NCBI GenBank assembly: GCA_036971475.1
Contig: JBAIZL010000244.1
Location: 146,001-210,000, forward strand
Source: Prosapia bicincta
Taxonomy: Eukaryota > Arthropoda > Insecta > Hemiptera > Cercopidae
DNA: 64,000 nt
Direction: 5' to 3'
Positions 35,118 to 48,530 of this stretch are shown here, piece after piece. The stretch's first letter is position 1; each line of letters opens with the position of its first letter. A program made the position numbers and the translations under genes. The notes beneath the pieces were generated by a model that did not search any database, was not told the DNA's origin, and saw only the letters and a program-made list of their open reading frames with translations.

Positions 35118-36816
35118 AGTCCGTTGTAGTTTAAATTGTTATTTAATCTGATTTTCACCTGAAAATATTTGTTAAAATTAAATTTTGTTGAAGTGAATAA
35201 TTATGAAATAAAGGTATTATCAGTTTTACTAAAAGCACTGACCTCTTGCTAGTAAGTTATTTGCACAAACATAGTAACGAGAAAGGTCAAGGGTTCTCTC
35301 TGGAAGCATTATATCAAAGAACTGAAACACTCCACTCCACCTCCTGACAAACACTGCAACTCTCTCCCTCTCTTGATCATCGGTGTAATATTGTTATGAG
35401 TACCAAGTTAGGTTGGAAAACTTGTCAATACTCTTACACAATATGTATTTCATTAATTTTAATAATTCAATATCTGTAATAGCATCTCAAGTTTTGTGTA
35501 TTAGTGGATAGAATTTTACAACTATATATAATGTAACGTAACATTGAAGGATTTAATTAGTCGCCTATTATGAGATATTTATAATGTTTAAATATAAATT
35601 TTTCTAATAAAAATTACCTAAGGCAAACAATTTTATTATTATATTTACTATTTGTATAGGGTTCTCAAAATAAATTATGTTAATTTACTTTAATTGAAGT
35701 AATAATTTAAATAAAATTTTACCTCTTATTACAAACTTATCTTCCATTAAAAACTTCTTTTAGTCGTAGTGGAATATTTAGACACACTGTGGTATAGTTT
35801 ATATAGATATAATTGTTTTGTGAATATTATACCAAAAGTCATATAAAAGAGGTTTTGAGTGAGAACTTATATGTACAGTGCCTATTTAAGATAAGATGCT
35901 TTTAATGACTCCTTATTAGTTTGTTATTAAACAACTTCTTACTTTCCACCGTAGGTTTACTTATACAATATCTATGAAACTGATCTGTAGAAAGAAGTAA
36001 AACTGCATTTTTAGAAATGTAAGTAAATTATTTGTGTCAAGAGAGTTACTTTATTCGACCTCGGTTATTACTATAATTGTTATTATAATACTATTTTTTC
36101 AGATATGATTTATAAACGTAAATTTTGTTTATTACGTTGGTTGTATATCAAAGGTGTAATGGTGAACATTATTGTTGTTCACTTTATAAATGTATTGCTA
36201 AGCATGAGCGCATTACGTTTCTGATAAATAAAGCCACAAATGGGAGTTGTTTTCTGAATTATGTTATTACTTTTAACGTAATCAGTGAAAAGATAATACT
36301 ATCTAAAATTATATAAATTTAAGAAATAAATTCATACATATTTTTTGACATTCATAATTTATAAAGTTAAACATTTTTCATTTAATATACAGAGCAATCT
36401 GGTGATTTTATTAAAACGTTTTCCCTCGATTCAATGCATCATGTTCATAGGCCGTACGTTATACTCACGTCTCATTGGCTCACACAAGTTTCTTATTATC
36501 TTTGTTCATAGCAACGCATTATTCAGGAGCCGTTGGAGGAAGAAAGGTTGACTTGAGGGGCTTGAGGGGCCTATATAAGGATACGTCTCATCCGTCACGC
36601 CCAATAAAAATCTATCCATTTAATGGACTTGTACATCTAACATGGAAAATACTGGATTTACAATTACTAACTCCCTTTTCTATCTGCATAAATAAATTTT
36701 GTGATATCAGAAATTCTATAGTCACGAAAGTGGCAGTATCAGCCTTCTCAAACTTACAAGTAACACAGACTTCCACGATTACATTCTGTGTTTGAGTAAA
36801 AGTTTAATATTATAAA
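35118..36816. other. Intergenic; weak promoter-like patch
   Basis: CTATATAAGG at 36570-36579 with ATTGGCT (inverted CCAAT) near 36474 looks promoter-like, but no convincing downstream gene follows before the minisatellite. Confidence 0.25.
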
Positions 36817-38445
36817 TTGCACTGCTAGGAAAGCCAAATTGCACTACTAGACAAGCCAAATTGCACTACCAGAAAAGCCAAATTGCATTACTAGACAAGT
36901 CAAATTTCACTGCTAGACAAGCCAAATTGCACTGCTAGACAAGCCAAATTGCACTGCTAGACAAGCCAAATTTCACTACTAGACAAGCCAAATTGCACTA
37001 CTAGAAAAGCCAAATTGCACTACTAGACAAGCCAAATTGCACTACTAGAAAAGCCAAATTGCATTACTAGACAAGTCAAATTGCACTAGACAAGCCAAAT
37101 TGCACTACTAGACAAACCAAATTGCACTATTAGACAAGCCAAATTGCACTACTAGACAAGCCAAATTGCACTACTAGACAGTCCAAATTGCACTACTAGG
37201 CAAGCCAAATTGCACTACTATACAAGCCAAATTGCACTACTAGACAAGCCAAATTGCACTACTAGACAAGTCAAATTGCACTACTAGATAAGTCAAATTG
37301 ATCTACTATAAAAGCCAAATTGCACTACTAGACAAGCCAAATTGCACTACTAGACAAGCCAAATTGCACTACTAGACAAGTCAAATTGATCTACTAGACA
37401 AGTCAAATTGATCTACTATACAAGCCAAATTGCACTACTAGACAAGCCAAATTGCACTACTAGACAAGCCAAATTGCACTACTAGACAAGTCAAATTGCA
37501 CTACTAGACAAGTCAAATTGATCTACTATACAAGCCAAATTGCACTGCTAGACAAGCCAAATTGCACTACTAGACAACTCAAATTGATCTACTATACAAG
37601 CCAAATTGCACTACTAGACAAGCCAAATTGCACTACTAGACAAGCCAAATTGCACTACTAGACAAGTCAAATTGATCTACTAGACAAGTCAAATTGATCT
37701 ACTATACAAGCCAAATTGCACTACTAGACAAGCCAAATTGCACTACTAGACAAGCCAAATTGCACTACTAGACAAGTCAAATTGATCTACTAGACAAGTC
37801 AAATTGATCTACTAGACAAGCCAAATTGCACTACTAGACAAGCCAAATTGCACTACTAGACAAGCCAAATTGCACTACTAGACAAGTCAAATTGCACTAC
37901 TAGACAAGTCAAATTGATCTACTATACAAGCCAAATTGCACTGCTAGACAAGCCAAATTGCACTACTATACAAGCCAAATTGCACTACTAGACAAGCCAA
38001 ATTGATCTACTAGACAAGTCAAATTGATCTACTAGACAAGCCAAATTGCACTACTAGAAAAGCCAAATTGCACTACTAAACAAGCCAAATTGCACTACTA
38101 GACAAGTCAAATTGATCTACTATACAAGCCAAATTGCACTACTAGACAAGCCAAATTGCACTACTAGATGAGCCAAATTGCACTACTAGACAAGTCAAAT
38201 TGATCTACTATACAAGCCAAATTGCACTACTAGACAAGCCAAATTGCACTACTAGACAAGCCAAATTGCACTACTAGACAAGTCAAATTGATCTACTATA
38301 CAAGCCAAATTGCACTACTAGACAAGCCAAATTGCACTACTAGACAAGTCAAATTGCACTACTAGACAAGCCATATTGCACTACTAGACAAGCCAAATTG
38401 CACTACTAGACAAGCAAAATTGCACTGCTAGACAAGCCAAATTTT
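36817..38445 (+). repeat. Minisatellite, 22-bp unit, about 74 copies
   Basis: The unit is GCCAAATTGCACTACTAGAC plus AA. Two main variants alternate: TTGCACTACTAGACAAGCC and TTGATCTACTATACAAGCC. The GATCTACTA variants recur at intervals of several units, often in pairs, so higher-order blocks exist. One shortened unit is near 37080. AATT/CTAG-rich, no stable frame. Confidence 0.95.
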
Positions 38446-41400
38446 GACCACTGTCATTAACCTTAAACACATCAAATAGTTATCAACAGATAATTAATAA
38501 AGTTTAGGTTTAAAAAATAGCTACGTTCATAAAGTTTAATATCTTGATTGTGGCATATTATTATTTTGTAAAATGGTTAAATTTTACAATTGAAAAAAAT
38601 GACCTATGTTCTATGTTTCGATTTCCTTTATACAATATTCAATAAGAAAGATTGTATGCACCCTACAAATTATTATTCTTTTAAATTGTTTAAAACTAAT
38701 TTAATGACGCACGTGAATTGTTTCGCTGAAGAAAATTTACGAATTTAGGAAAGGGTTTGTGTAGCTTCGAATTTTAAATTAGTTATGTAATAATGCTGTA
38801 CTAAAACGTATACTATAACTTGGATGTAGTTTGGGAAAAATAAATTATTCATTGTTTTAATTAGGGAATGTTCTCTCAATAACTTGTCAATAATAAATGT
38901 ACGAGACTCCATTATAGTTTGAAGCATGAAATGCAAACACCTTACAACATACATATTTCACAATTATGTATTTTAAGAGAAGTGTTTTTTTTTTTTAATT
39001 AATGCAAATAGTATATTATATTTGTTTTAAAATAATATAAAATATTTTTAGATCTAAGTGGAAATATGACTTTACAAACTTATATGTAGTTGTACACAAC
39101 TTATTATAAAAATTAAGGACAAATTTTAAAATATAACTGTTACAAAACCTACAGATAGTGTAACCCTCCCCAAATTTGCAGTTAAGAATAAATAGTTTAT
39201 GGAATTCGTTCAAATACGTCAACTCAACCTGTAACCTCTTTATTGGCCGTTATTGCAAAAGTAAAACATTACATTCGAGAAAATTAAAACTATATACGTT
39301 TGTCACGAGTAAATTAATATAGAAGGGTTTGTAGAATTTTCTTACAGCAGCTGAGAAAGTAAAATTATTTCAAACTTTAATGGCAGTTACATAAAACTGA
39401 AATATATCACAGTGCATAGTTTAGGCATTAATTTAATCTTAAGGAATAGAGATATTATTAGACACATATTAAAAACTATTTTCGGAAAGTTATAAACAAT
39501 AATTATTTACAATATACATATACCGAAAAATAATCCTCGAAGCTGACAAACAAAAACTTTAATAAAATTGTAGTGAATAGATTCATATGTTTGTTTATAT
39601 ATTTGCTTATTCATTTGAGTGGTTACAAAATGTTAGTTGGGTTTTAAGTTCAATTTCAAAATGTATCATAAGCAAATAAAGACATTTTTACAACAAATCA
39701 TTTACACATATAACCTGTATTAAATTTATTCCGTTTATAAAGAGGTTTTACAGAGATACAACTGTGACAGAAATGCTTATACTTCTAACACCAAATGTGA
39801 AAATTAATTTCTCTACATTTAAGGTATAAAATTGTAACTTTAAATCCCTACTTAGAATTTTTAATAATTTTTCTCTATTATTTCCTCCTTGAAATATATA
39901 TTCAAAAGAAAAATATCTAAGAACTTAAGGTAAGGTGAGAACCTATTTTAAAACCACTAATGTAAGGCTATCGATATCCGATACATTTCCACATAACACT
40001 ATAAAGTAAATACGATCCAACCAACTCCACCTGTAGCCATTAACGTAAGCAATTGTAGAGGGTAAAACCGACGTAAGTGAAGATGAAACTCTTGCTTACA
40101 AAGGCACGTGCTTTGCGTACAAACGCTCCATACAGCTTCGGAATCTATTATTTCGCCTTTTCTCCTCACAACGTCACACGAACGTTTATGTAAATTATAC
40201 AACATTAAATTCTTACGGAATACTATATTTTTACATTCACGTCTCTTTTCTATAGTAATGTATTTCTGTGTAGTAGATCATCAATTTTACCTTTACGTTT
40301 TACTCAACTTATAAAACCAAATTACCCATTTTTTTAAACTGGTAAAGCGGAGGGAATATTTGAACGCCCTGCGTGCTCCTCTGCATTCTTAACTATTCAC
40401 AAGATATCATAGGAAGGTAGTTCTTTCAGAGAAATTTAAAAAAAGTATCTGAAGAATTATATAGGGATTTAGTTCTTTTTTGTTGCTTTATTTCAAATGT
40501 CCTAAAATCCTTCACTCACAAGCTTTATGTCAAAATTCTATTAAATTTTGACAGATTTCCTAAACTTAGTGTTTATTAAACTAGGTGTTTTGGAATTGCA
40601 TACTAAGTGTGCGTGTCTGTTACAAAAGTATACCGAAATGGATTCTGTCAGAAAACTGACGGAGATCGTACTAGGGATGTGAAGAGGATCATGGGACCTC
40701 TCACAATATACGAGGTGTCAAGCCGTTTACTGTACAATGACTTTTATGTCAGTGACATATGTAAGCAAAGGCAAGCTCCCGTATTTATTCCCTTGCAACT
40801 GTTCAGTTGAAAATCTTTATATTTTCTTTATTTATGTTACAAAATTTTAAGTATTTGTAATTCAGTACATAAAATTTTCGATGTTTAAAATTTTAAACTC
40901 AGGGCAGACTTTTTAATTTCGTCATTATCATCAATTACAATGTAAAATGACTAAACCCATTCTTTCCTTTGATTTATAGGTTCCCAAAACAGCCGATTAC
41001 TTTGCCTCGTTTTCCGCTGACGGAATTTGTACAAAACCTTTTATACAAAATTTGTAGAACTTATAGTGAGTTAATAACACAGTATTACGTCTAAAACAAT
41101 TTTTAAGGTGAAGTCGGGCGAGATACGCGTTAAGTCTATCGCTGATGGATTGCAGCATTATCAGTTGTTGGAGTGAAATAAGCTTTCATAATATGGTGCA
41201 AATAGATAGAAAGTTCAGCTCAGAATGTAGCAGAGGGTTCTTCGTCCCCCGTTTATAACAGCCATTTGGGGGCAAGCCCTACGTCTGAAATGGTAGCTGA
41301 TTATAGTAAGCATGAGATAATTTTATTAACGTTTTATTATAAACATTTGTATAATTTATTACACCCTACAACGTATAATCTTGCAGAGGTAGACATAAAT

Positions 41401-43260
41401 CGTGGCTTACACGACATGCATCTTGACCATTCTTTTTGGAATAATAATGTTTTATTAATTAAGTATAAGTTTTTATATTTTGTATAAACATAATTTATTT
41501 ATGAACCTCATATTCTCATTATTTCTTTAAAATAGTATATTATTTTGTCAGTTAAAACTTTATGAGTTTAAAAATTAATATAAATTAAATATTTTAAATA
41601 TCAAACAATTTTTCAAGTCAAGTTACAAGACCATAACAATTAATAAAAAATAGAGTTACATATATCTAATTTAAAATGATTTATTTTAATATCACACACA
41701 ATAACTCCCAATTTCCTAATTATTTTACATTACAAAATAAAGGTATCTTGTTATTTACTTTCGATCCCTCTTGGATATAATCATAAACTATTAATGATTT
41801 CTCTTTTCTACTTGTTTAACTTTAGCTTCAAAATATCACTAGTTATCAATTATAATAGTCGTGGCGACATTAAGTTATTCAAGGTTATAAAGTAACAAAC
41901 TTATTAGAAAATATATAAGGCCAATAATTATAAATATAAGTAAATAAAATGTACATATATAATGTATTTTTACATGGAGATTTAACTGTATTTTTATAAC
42001 CCCACGTCAAGGATAGAATTTATGCATGAACAATCAGGCCGTAGACCTTGAATTTGCATTTAAATTGGAGGATTAGGAGACATTAAAAGTACATCAGACC
42101 CTTTTCTCTTTGCTTCTTTAAAAACACACATAAATTATACCTGAAAGTACATTAGTTTTTTTGTGGTTTAAAAATAAAAATACTGTTTCTTTTGCAGGAG
42201 CGGGAAATGAAAAAGTTTTTCAAACGACCGTTCTTATACGTAGTAACAGTTTGTGATAATTTTGGGACAGATTTTGTATAGGTTGAACTATTTGTACTTT
42301 ATTGCAGCTCACAAATAAACAATACACTGTTAATAAATGTAAGATGATTTAGAACTTCATTAGGTTCTACTACTCGTGAAGAGTGGAAATAAAAAAAAAA
42401 ACAACAAACTAATGGGTATAAAATCACAGTATTAGAAAATCAGTAAATATTTTAGAATTCCATTGATTCTCTGTAATAATGAGTTCGCGTTTTTGCTAAA
42501 CGTCTAGAACGTTTAGTGTAAGATACACAATTTTATGAATAATATATACCTCAATAAATCCATTTATATAGCAACCAAAAAGTTGGAAAAGAAATTAATA
42601 AATCAAAGTCAATATTATTTTTAATAACATGTCACCTTTAAAAGAAGCAATGGTATGATTGTAAATAATTTGCAAGGCACTGGTTCACTGTTGTCCGCCA
42701 GGAAATGTTAAACCTACTCCAACTATATCGCTGGCTTACGTAGATTAAAGACAACTAAAGTCAATAGTTAGGTCGTCTTTTAGAACTGGTGACTAACTTT
42801 AATGCACTAACTCTGACAACTATTACTGGTTTCTGAAATCAAAGTTTCAATAGAATCAAAAAAGTAAAATAGTTTTAATCATGTTTAATGCAAAGTCATC
42901 CTTGTAATAGGGTAAAAGGTTTATTTGGTGCTCAAAAAGTTTCATTTCAACTTAACCTCTTTCTATTATAAGTAAATGCCAAACACCTTTCATCACCGAT
43001 GGTAATAAAGGGGCAATATAGATAATATTGCGATTTGATACTGGAGTTGGATAGTCACAGATCTTAAAGTATGCTTCGGATTTTTATATATGATCTAATA
43101 AGTTGAACAAACACATTTAAAACAAGTAATATAAAGAATGTGAAAAATAAATTCCTATTTAAATAAACAAAGAAAAGTTTTATTTCAGTTTCTATTTATT
43201 TTATAATTAAAATTAATATAGATTTGTATATACATGTCAAAATAAAAATAGAGAAAAATA
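38446..43260. other. Long AT-rich intergenic stretch
   Basis: No domain-bearing frame, RNA gene or repeat recognised. GC-richer patches at 40600-40800 and 41100-41290 have no recognisable product. Confidence 0.45.
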
Positions 43261-43715
43261 GAAATCGAATTTCCTTACAATTTTTCATTTTCCTTTCTAT
43301 GTATGGTGTTGGGCTATAATTTTTATTTGTTACTATATACACGCTTTTTTGTTCATCCTTTGCATTGTTTTGAAGTTTCTTTTCGCTTTTCTTTCGCAGT
43401 TTCCGTTTGTGAAGGAAGTTTCGATACCGTTAATCCAGTTTGTTTATATATTTTATTATTTTCATTCATTTTTAAATTTAGAGCATTAATTATGATATTT
43501 TAACCATGGGAACAATTTAAGGTTATATTATGAAGTTTTTTCATATAGATCTTTTAGAAGTACATTTCTAATTTATGAAAAGTTGGCTGAGTACCAAAAA
43601 GCGACCATACAGTTCGAATCCGACCAAGATCCTCCAAAATATTTGAAAAAACTCTAATAACATCAATTGTCATCTTGACCAGAAGTGTATTTGAACGCGG
43701 TTGGATGAATAAATT
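43261..43715 (+). repeat. SINE-like dispersed repeat family, copy 2
   Basis: Plus-strand copy with GAATTTCCTTACAATTTT head, ACCATGGGAACAATTT, TGGCTGAGTACC (A-box-like, about 43584) and GTTCGAATCC (B-box, 43612-43621), AACATCAATTGTCATC and GTATTTGAACGCGGTTGGAT tail. The head also matches copy 3 at 61346. Confidence 0.6.
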
Positions 43716-45203
43716 TATGATTTATTTAAAATTTGCAGAAAATATACATCTGGAAAATGTGAGTTAATAGAAAAAATCAAAAAAACACCCTTAACCTGAT
43801 GTAACTAAACGTTAAACCTAAATAAACATGACTTATACAAACATGATTTCCTTAGAAAAATAGAACATATACTAGAAATATACTTACTAAAATATTCACT
43901 AAGGCATGGAAAAATCTTAAAATGAGTACAAATAAAATATAACGTTTATTTAGAACGTCAAATGTTTAAATCACTTTATAATTGGGTCACAAAGTGTCAA
44001 AATTCCTAGAGAAGGGGAAAAGCATGGTGCACGCTTTTCTTTACATTTCCATTATATTATTATCACGCTAGAGGAAGATAGCTACATTCACAATATTTAG
44101 TTAATCCATACATAATTACGCTATGCTGTCATAAGTCAGGCTATTACAATACGGCAGATATTACCACCGTTACCTAATAGTGACTCGACTGAAAGTGTAC
44201 AGACAGCGCCCCGTGCTCTTCCGTTTCTCTCGAAGCAATAGATAAGTTTTAACCCATAAGATAAAGTTTAATACGGGCCTTTATTGATAAATATTATATT
44301 TTTTACCTGTTATATATGATATTTTTTACAGTATAGTAAAGGTTTTTATTCAAAAATCATTGTAACTATTTTTTTGGTTTTCTACAAATTTACTTGTTAT
44401 ATTTTTTATGTCTCAATAGATTTACCTTAAATATGTAGTTAATACTATGAAGAGAGCATAGTAAAATGAAATCGCCGTTAAGAAAGTCTGCTAAATGCTT
44501 GTCTATGAATGCATGTCTCTAAGAGGTTTTGTCTTTGTAGAGGTGCTTTTAGGGAGGTAAGTGGATCTACTTAGGATGCAAGACTCCAGTGTAATGTGCA
44601 CAAAACATCTCGATAAAAGAACCCAAGTTGAGTTTTTACCATTGTGGCGGAATACAAAATCTGTGATTTTTCTTACACTTACCAAGCAAAAGTATGTTTT
44701 ATGTTTATTTTTGTTTGAGGAATAATTTTATTCTTATATACAAAATTTACTCCACATTTATTTCGGACTATTGATAACAAGATATTTTAGACAAGAGTTT
44801 ATTGTAATTTTTAATCGGTTCATAAAGTATACATACGATAATCATATAAAAGTAAAATATATGAAATGTATTTAATCTGTAAACTATTTAAACAATGCAG
44901 AAGCAAGAGTACAAAATATGTTGATGCCGACATTACTAACCATATGGAAGTGTAGAATAAATAGGTTCGTTTAGCTTTAACTTTAGGGTAGTGATACATC
45001 TTCATTTATATGACTTTTACACTAACAACTCTCCAATTTTGTTTTCTTTATTTCTTGTACTTATTATATCCTTTTACACCAAATTCTGATAACCCTAATT
45101 GTTCCTATACATAATTAGTGAGTCTAATTTAAACTAGGCGAAGCTACGTATTGTTCCCGCAAACAATGAACATTATTATTGATGATCAAGTAAAAACAGA
45201 TGT
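43716..45203. other. AT-rich intergenic sequence
   Basis: Nothing recognised. Confidence 0.45.
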
Positions 45204-45374
45204 ATGAGGACAATGGCGGAGGAGCATCAAGAGGATGATAGCAATAGCAGTGAACCGGGAGGTGAAGAGCAGCAAAAAGCAAGCTACGGAGGGGAGGGGG
45301 CTATAGAAGGAAAAATAACTAAAAATGTGTTCCTATATTTTATATACTACTTCATATTCTTTAGTTTTTTTTAG
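45204..45374 (+). CDS. Small purine-rich open frame, 56 codons, doubtful
   Basis: The frame begins MRTMAEEHQEDDSNSSEPGG and stays hydrophilic through EEQQKASYGGEGAIEGK, then turns into AT-rich hydrophobic codons before TAG at 45372. A second in-frame ATG (45213) has good context (ACAATGG). The first 40 codons are GC-richer than surrounding DNA and could be an exon, but no domain or splice signal is convincing. Confidence 0.22.
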   Translation: MRTMAEEHQEDDSNSSEPGGEEQQKASYGGEGAIEGKITKNVFLYFIYYFIFFSFF

Positions 45375-45648
45375 CTTACTATCATGTTTTCATGAGGTAA
45401 AATGTTCACAGAAATTAAACAAAAATTTAATGAGTAATAAAATTTACAAAATAATATAATTTTATCATTGTTTCACCTCTACATTTTATTAATTATTGTT
45501 GAGAGTTTTTTTTAGCTTACTATCATGTTTTCACGAGGTAAAATGTTCACAGAAATTAAACAAAAATTTAATGAGTAATAAAATTTACAAAATAATATAA
45601 TTTTATCATTTTTTCACCTCTACATTTTATTAATTATTGTTGAGAGTT
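45364..45648 (+). repeat. Tandem duplication, 141-bp unit, two copies
   Basis: AGCTTAC markers at 45373 and 45514 give a 141-bp period. The copies differ at about two positions (CATGAGG/CACGAGG, CATTGTTTC/CATTTTTTC). Recent duplication bounded by T-runs. Confidence 0.9.
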
Positions 45649-47344
45649 TTTTTTATATCAACATTGATGGATATTAACAATACATAAAATATTGTAATTA
45701 TTTACTTTAACTAATCCTTGCAACAATGCTCGCATTTTGCCTGAAAGCATACAGACCTTATACCAAGACAAGCACGTACATTACATTAACCGTATTATTT
45801 ATCACCATCTCTATAACCCCTGCTCTGCATTACGTAGATCCCAGCTGAAATGAGCAGAAAGGACAAAGGTCTACAAAGGGACACTGGAACAATTAATTAT
45901 GTCTAATTGTTTCAGAATGGAACATTGAATTTAAAATTTAGTATCATACTAAAGTATAATAAAAATATTTCGCCATTTTTCGTTTATGTTTTTCCAATTC
46001 GTCTCATTTTGTGAAATTTAAAAGTTATTTAAAAAATAAAATCAATAAAATTTATCCTGTATTCTTAATAAATTTAAAAAATTAATTTTTTAGCATATAT
46101 TTTAATATTTACCTAACCTAAAAACAATAAATGAATTTGTTAAAGACATTAGAAAAGCAAATTTTACATTTTAAATCTATGTCCACTGCATATGAAATAG
46201 GATATCTTTCACGAGGAGTCCAGGGAAGGACTCGCTACATTATACTGGGAGGCACGGCGTCGGATGGCTGAGAGGCCAAGGATAGGCGTTGCCTGAAGTA
46301 AGAAGTAAGCATATGAAATATACTATTTAATGCTTGGGCAAATTACTATGTATAAATAACTTTTTGGTTTGTTTAAAGCTCTATTTATGTTTAGATTATT
46401 ACACTTATTTTAAGATGAAAAATGTTGAAACATTTTTCGATTATATATTGATGTATTTTAAAAGATAAATGATAAAAACGGTAGGTTTTGAAGGAATCGT
46501 CTCGGTGAAACTTGACGTTATAGGCACGAGTATAGCAATCTTAGCAAAAGCATACAAATGTATAATTTCAACAGACATCTAAAAAACATAGAATGCGAAA
46601 ACACTTGGGCTATACGGAGCTTCTGAAGAATTCCTAGAACTCACATCATAGACATATAAAGCTTTGCCGTTGCTATAGCAACGAATTGCTGACGAATAGC
46701 AAGTGGCCGTTAACGATAAATGAAGTCTGTCATTTTATCTGAGACGTTGTGTGACATACATTACTATGCATAGGTCGAAAATAGTGAATATGAGATATCA
46801 CATTATAAGGGGTTTGCTGAAAATCTGATTTATCAATACATGCCTTAAAACGCTTGCTAACGGTTGGTAAATATATGATTTAAAATTACTGGAAATATTT
46901 GTGGAAAATTCCAAGATGAACATTCATTATGCAATTATTGTCAAAAGCATTTAGGGCCTATAAAAATATTATTATAATAATACGTCCTAGACATTATCAA
47001 TAATTAAAGATAGAGCTTTCTATACACAATACTGACAACACAAGTGTAAGTGTCATTTATTCTGACCTACAATAAGCAACTACAAGTAACCACCGAGAAT
47101 TGTGTCACCTTCAACTTCGCGTAAAGAAAACGGCGTAACCCTCCCACAGGCGGGACTCATATGCATTACAAACATTAACGTGGTTTTTAAACTAATAGAA
47201 AAAGTAAATAATAAATAGTTGTTGATTTAAATTTGAAGCATCATAAATTCGTTCAATCCTATCGGAGTAACATACAACGTAGTGTAAAGTAGAGTAACAA
47301 GAAAATCTATTGACGGGATAAATAATTACCGCCAAAGGAGCCAT
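45649..47344. other. Intergenic with a GC-rich patch and one palindromic X-box
   Basis: GC-rich patch 46205-46300 includes GGATGGCTGAGAGGCCAAGG, which resembles the 5' part of a tRNA but lacks a B-box. See the separate entry for 46669-46682. No gene recognised. Confidence 0.35.
46669..46682. promoter_or_regulatory. Perfect palindromic X-box-like site
   Basis: GTTGCTATAGCAAC is a 14-bp perfect palindrome matching the symmetric RFX X-box. CATATAAAG lies just upstream (46652-46660). No gene is visible next to it, so function is uncertain. Confidence 0.35.
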
Positions 47345-47425
47345 TACCACTGCTTAATAGCTTCTGGCGCAATTAACAGTATAAAGCTTGAGTTCTGGCG
47401 CCATTGGAAATAGGCCAAGCCCACC
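47345..47425 (+). repeat. Diverged direct repeat, copy 1
   Basis: Shares CTTAAT-GCTTC-GG-GC, an AAACA-like block, AGCTTG and GGCGCCA in order with 48441-48530. Perhaps 70% identity. Nature unknown. Confidence 0.5.
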
Positions 47426-48440
47426 CTAAGGCTTAATAAATCAACAGTTTATCATTAGAAAGAGCAACAATGTTTATATCACAGCTGACGGTGAGTTTGT
47501 ATCTTATAATTGGATAAAAACACACAACTTGTATCCAGTTTATACTGGATATTTATACAGACTTATGGTGTATGAATATGTGGTACCTAAAACTAAAAAA
47601 CGTTTTTTATAAATTGTACTCTTTACATATACAGTTTAAAATATAATAAATATTTTCAACAATTTATTGAAACGATGCTTACTTATATCTTTAACCTTAG
47701 AAACTATCGGTAAATAGTTTATCTAATAAGATAACAAATCCACGGTATAATTATTAAATTTGTTACAAACCACGGTCAGAATTAAATAATAAACGTATTG
47801 TGCTGCAAAATGGTGAAGGTGAATTTTAGACTTGTTAGGACTTTTGTTTTTTTTTTGTGACTGTCGGTTTTGATGGGATGGATTTTCTATTTTTGTCATC
47901 GTACAACTCAATACTTTTCATCTCTTAGCTCTATTCTTGGATTGTTTTGGTCCAGAAAATCCTTCCGTAAGGTGTTGAAGTATAAATAACTTCAATATTA
48001 TTGCAGAAATCCCTCTTATTTCATTTAGTCCTACTCTTACTGACAAGTATCTCTTAAAGTACTAAATATAAAAGCTCACACTCACTCCCTCTTTCTCTCT
48101 CTCTCTCTATCTCCCTCTCCTAATATATATATACATTACGTGTACCTTAAGCTAATCCTTCTTTAAAATCTACGAGACCTTACAGTAATGAATAATGTAA
48201 GATAGGAATAAAATTGAAACTCTTAAACCAAAAAACATTAATGAAGGCTTGAAGAACAACTTGTTTCACTTAATGTGCAAAATATAAAAACCAAGCATTT
48301 AAAACAGAACATAATACAAATAGATAGAGTAATGTTACACAAAATTAATTTAGAAACGAGAAGCAAAAGAGTTGCTGCACAGAAATAGTTACTTATCAAG
48401 TTGAGCCCATATTGATGAAATAAATGCATTATGTAATCAC
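47426..48440. other. AT-rich spacer with a CT tract
   Basis: CT-rich tract at 48082-48120 followed by a short TA run. No gene recognised. Confidence 0.45.
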
Positions 48441-48530
48441 TAATGTGGCATGAGACTTCTTAATGGCTTCCGGGGCGACAAACAATCCAAAACATTCAGC
48501 TTGGGCGCCAATTGTACTAAGCTAAGTCGA
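48441..48530 (+). repeat. Diverged direct repeat, copy 2
   Basis: Partner of 47345-47425, about 1.1 kb downstream in the same orientation. Confidence 0.5.

Noticed and set aside
34732..35118. 128-codon frame ending in Cys-Val repeats
   Set aside because: The C-terminal part is translated GT microsatellite and the first part shows no domain.
36470..36795. Gene downstream of the TATA-like CTATATAAGG
   Set aside because: The 106-codon frame starts without ATG, spans the TATA itself and has no domain; retained only as a weak promoter-like note.
46240..46300. tRNA-Leu/Ser-like 5' half (GGATGGCTGAGAGGCC)
   Set aside because: No B-box, anticodon arm or acceptor pairing follows; at most a tRNA-derived scrap.
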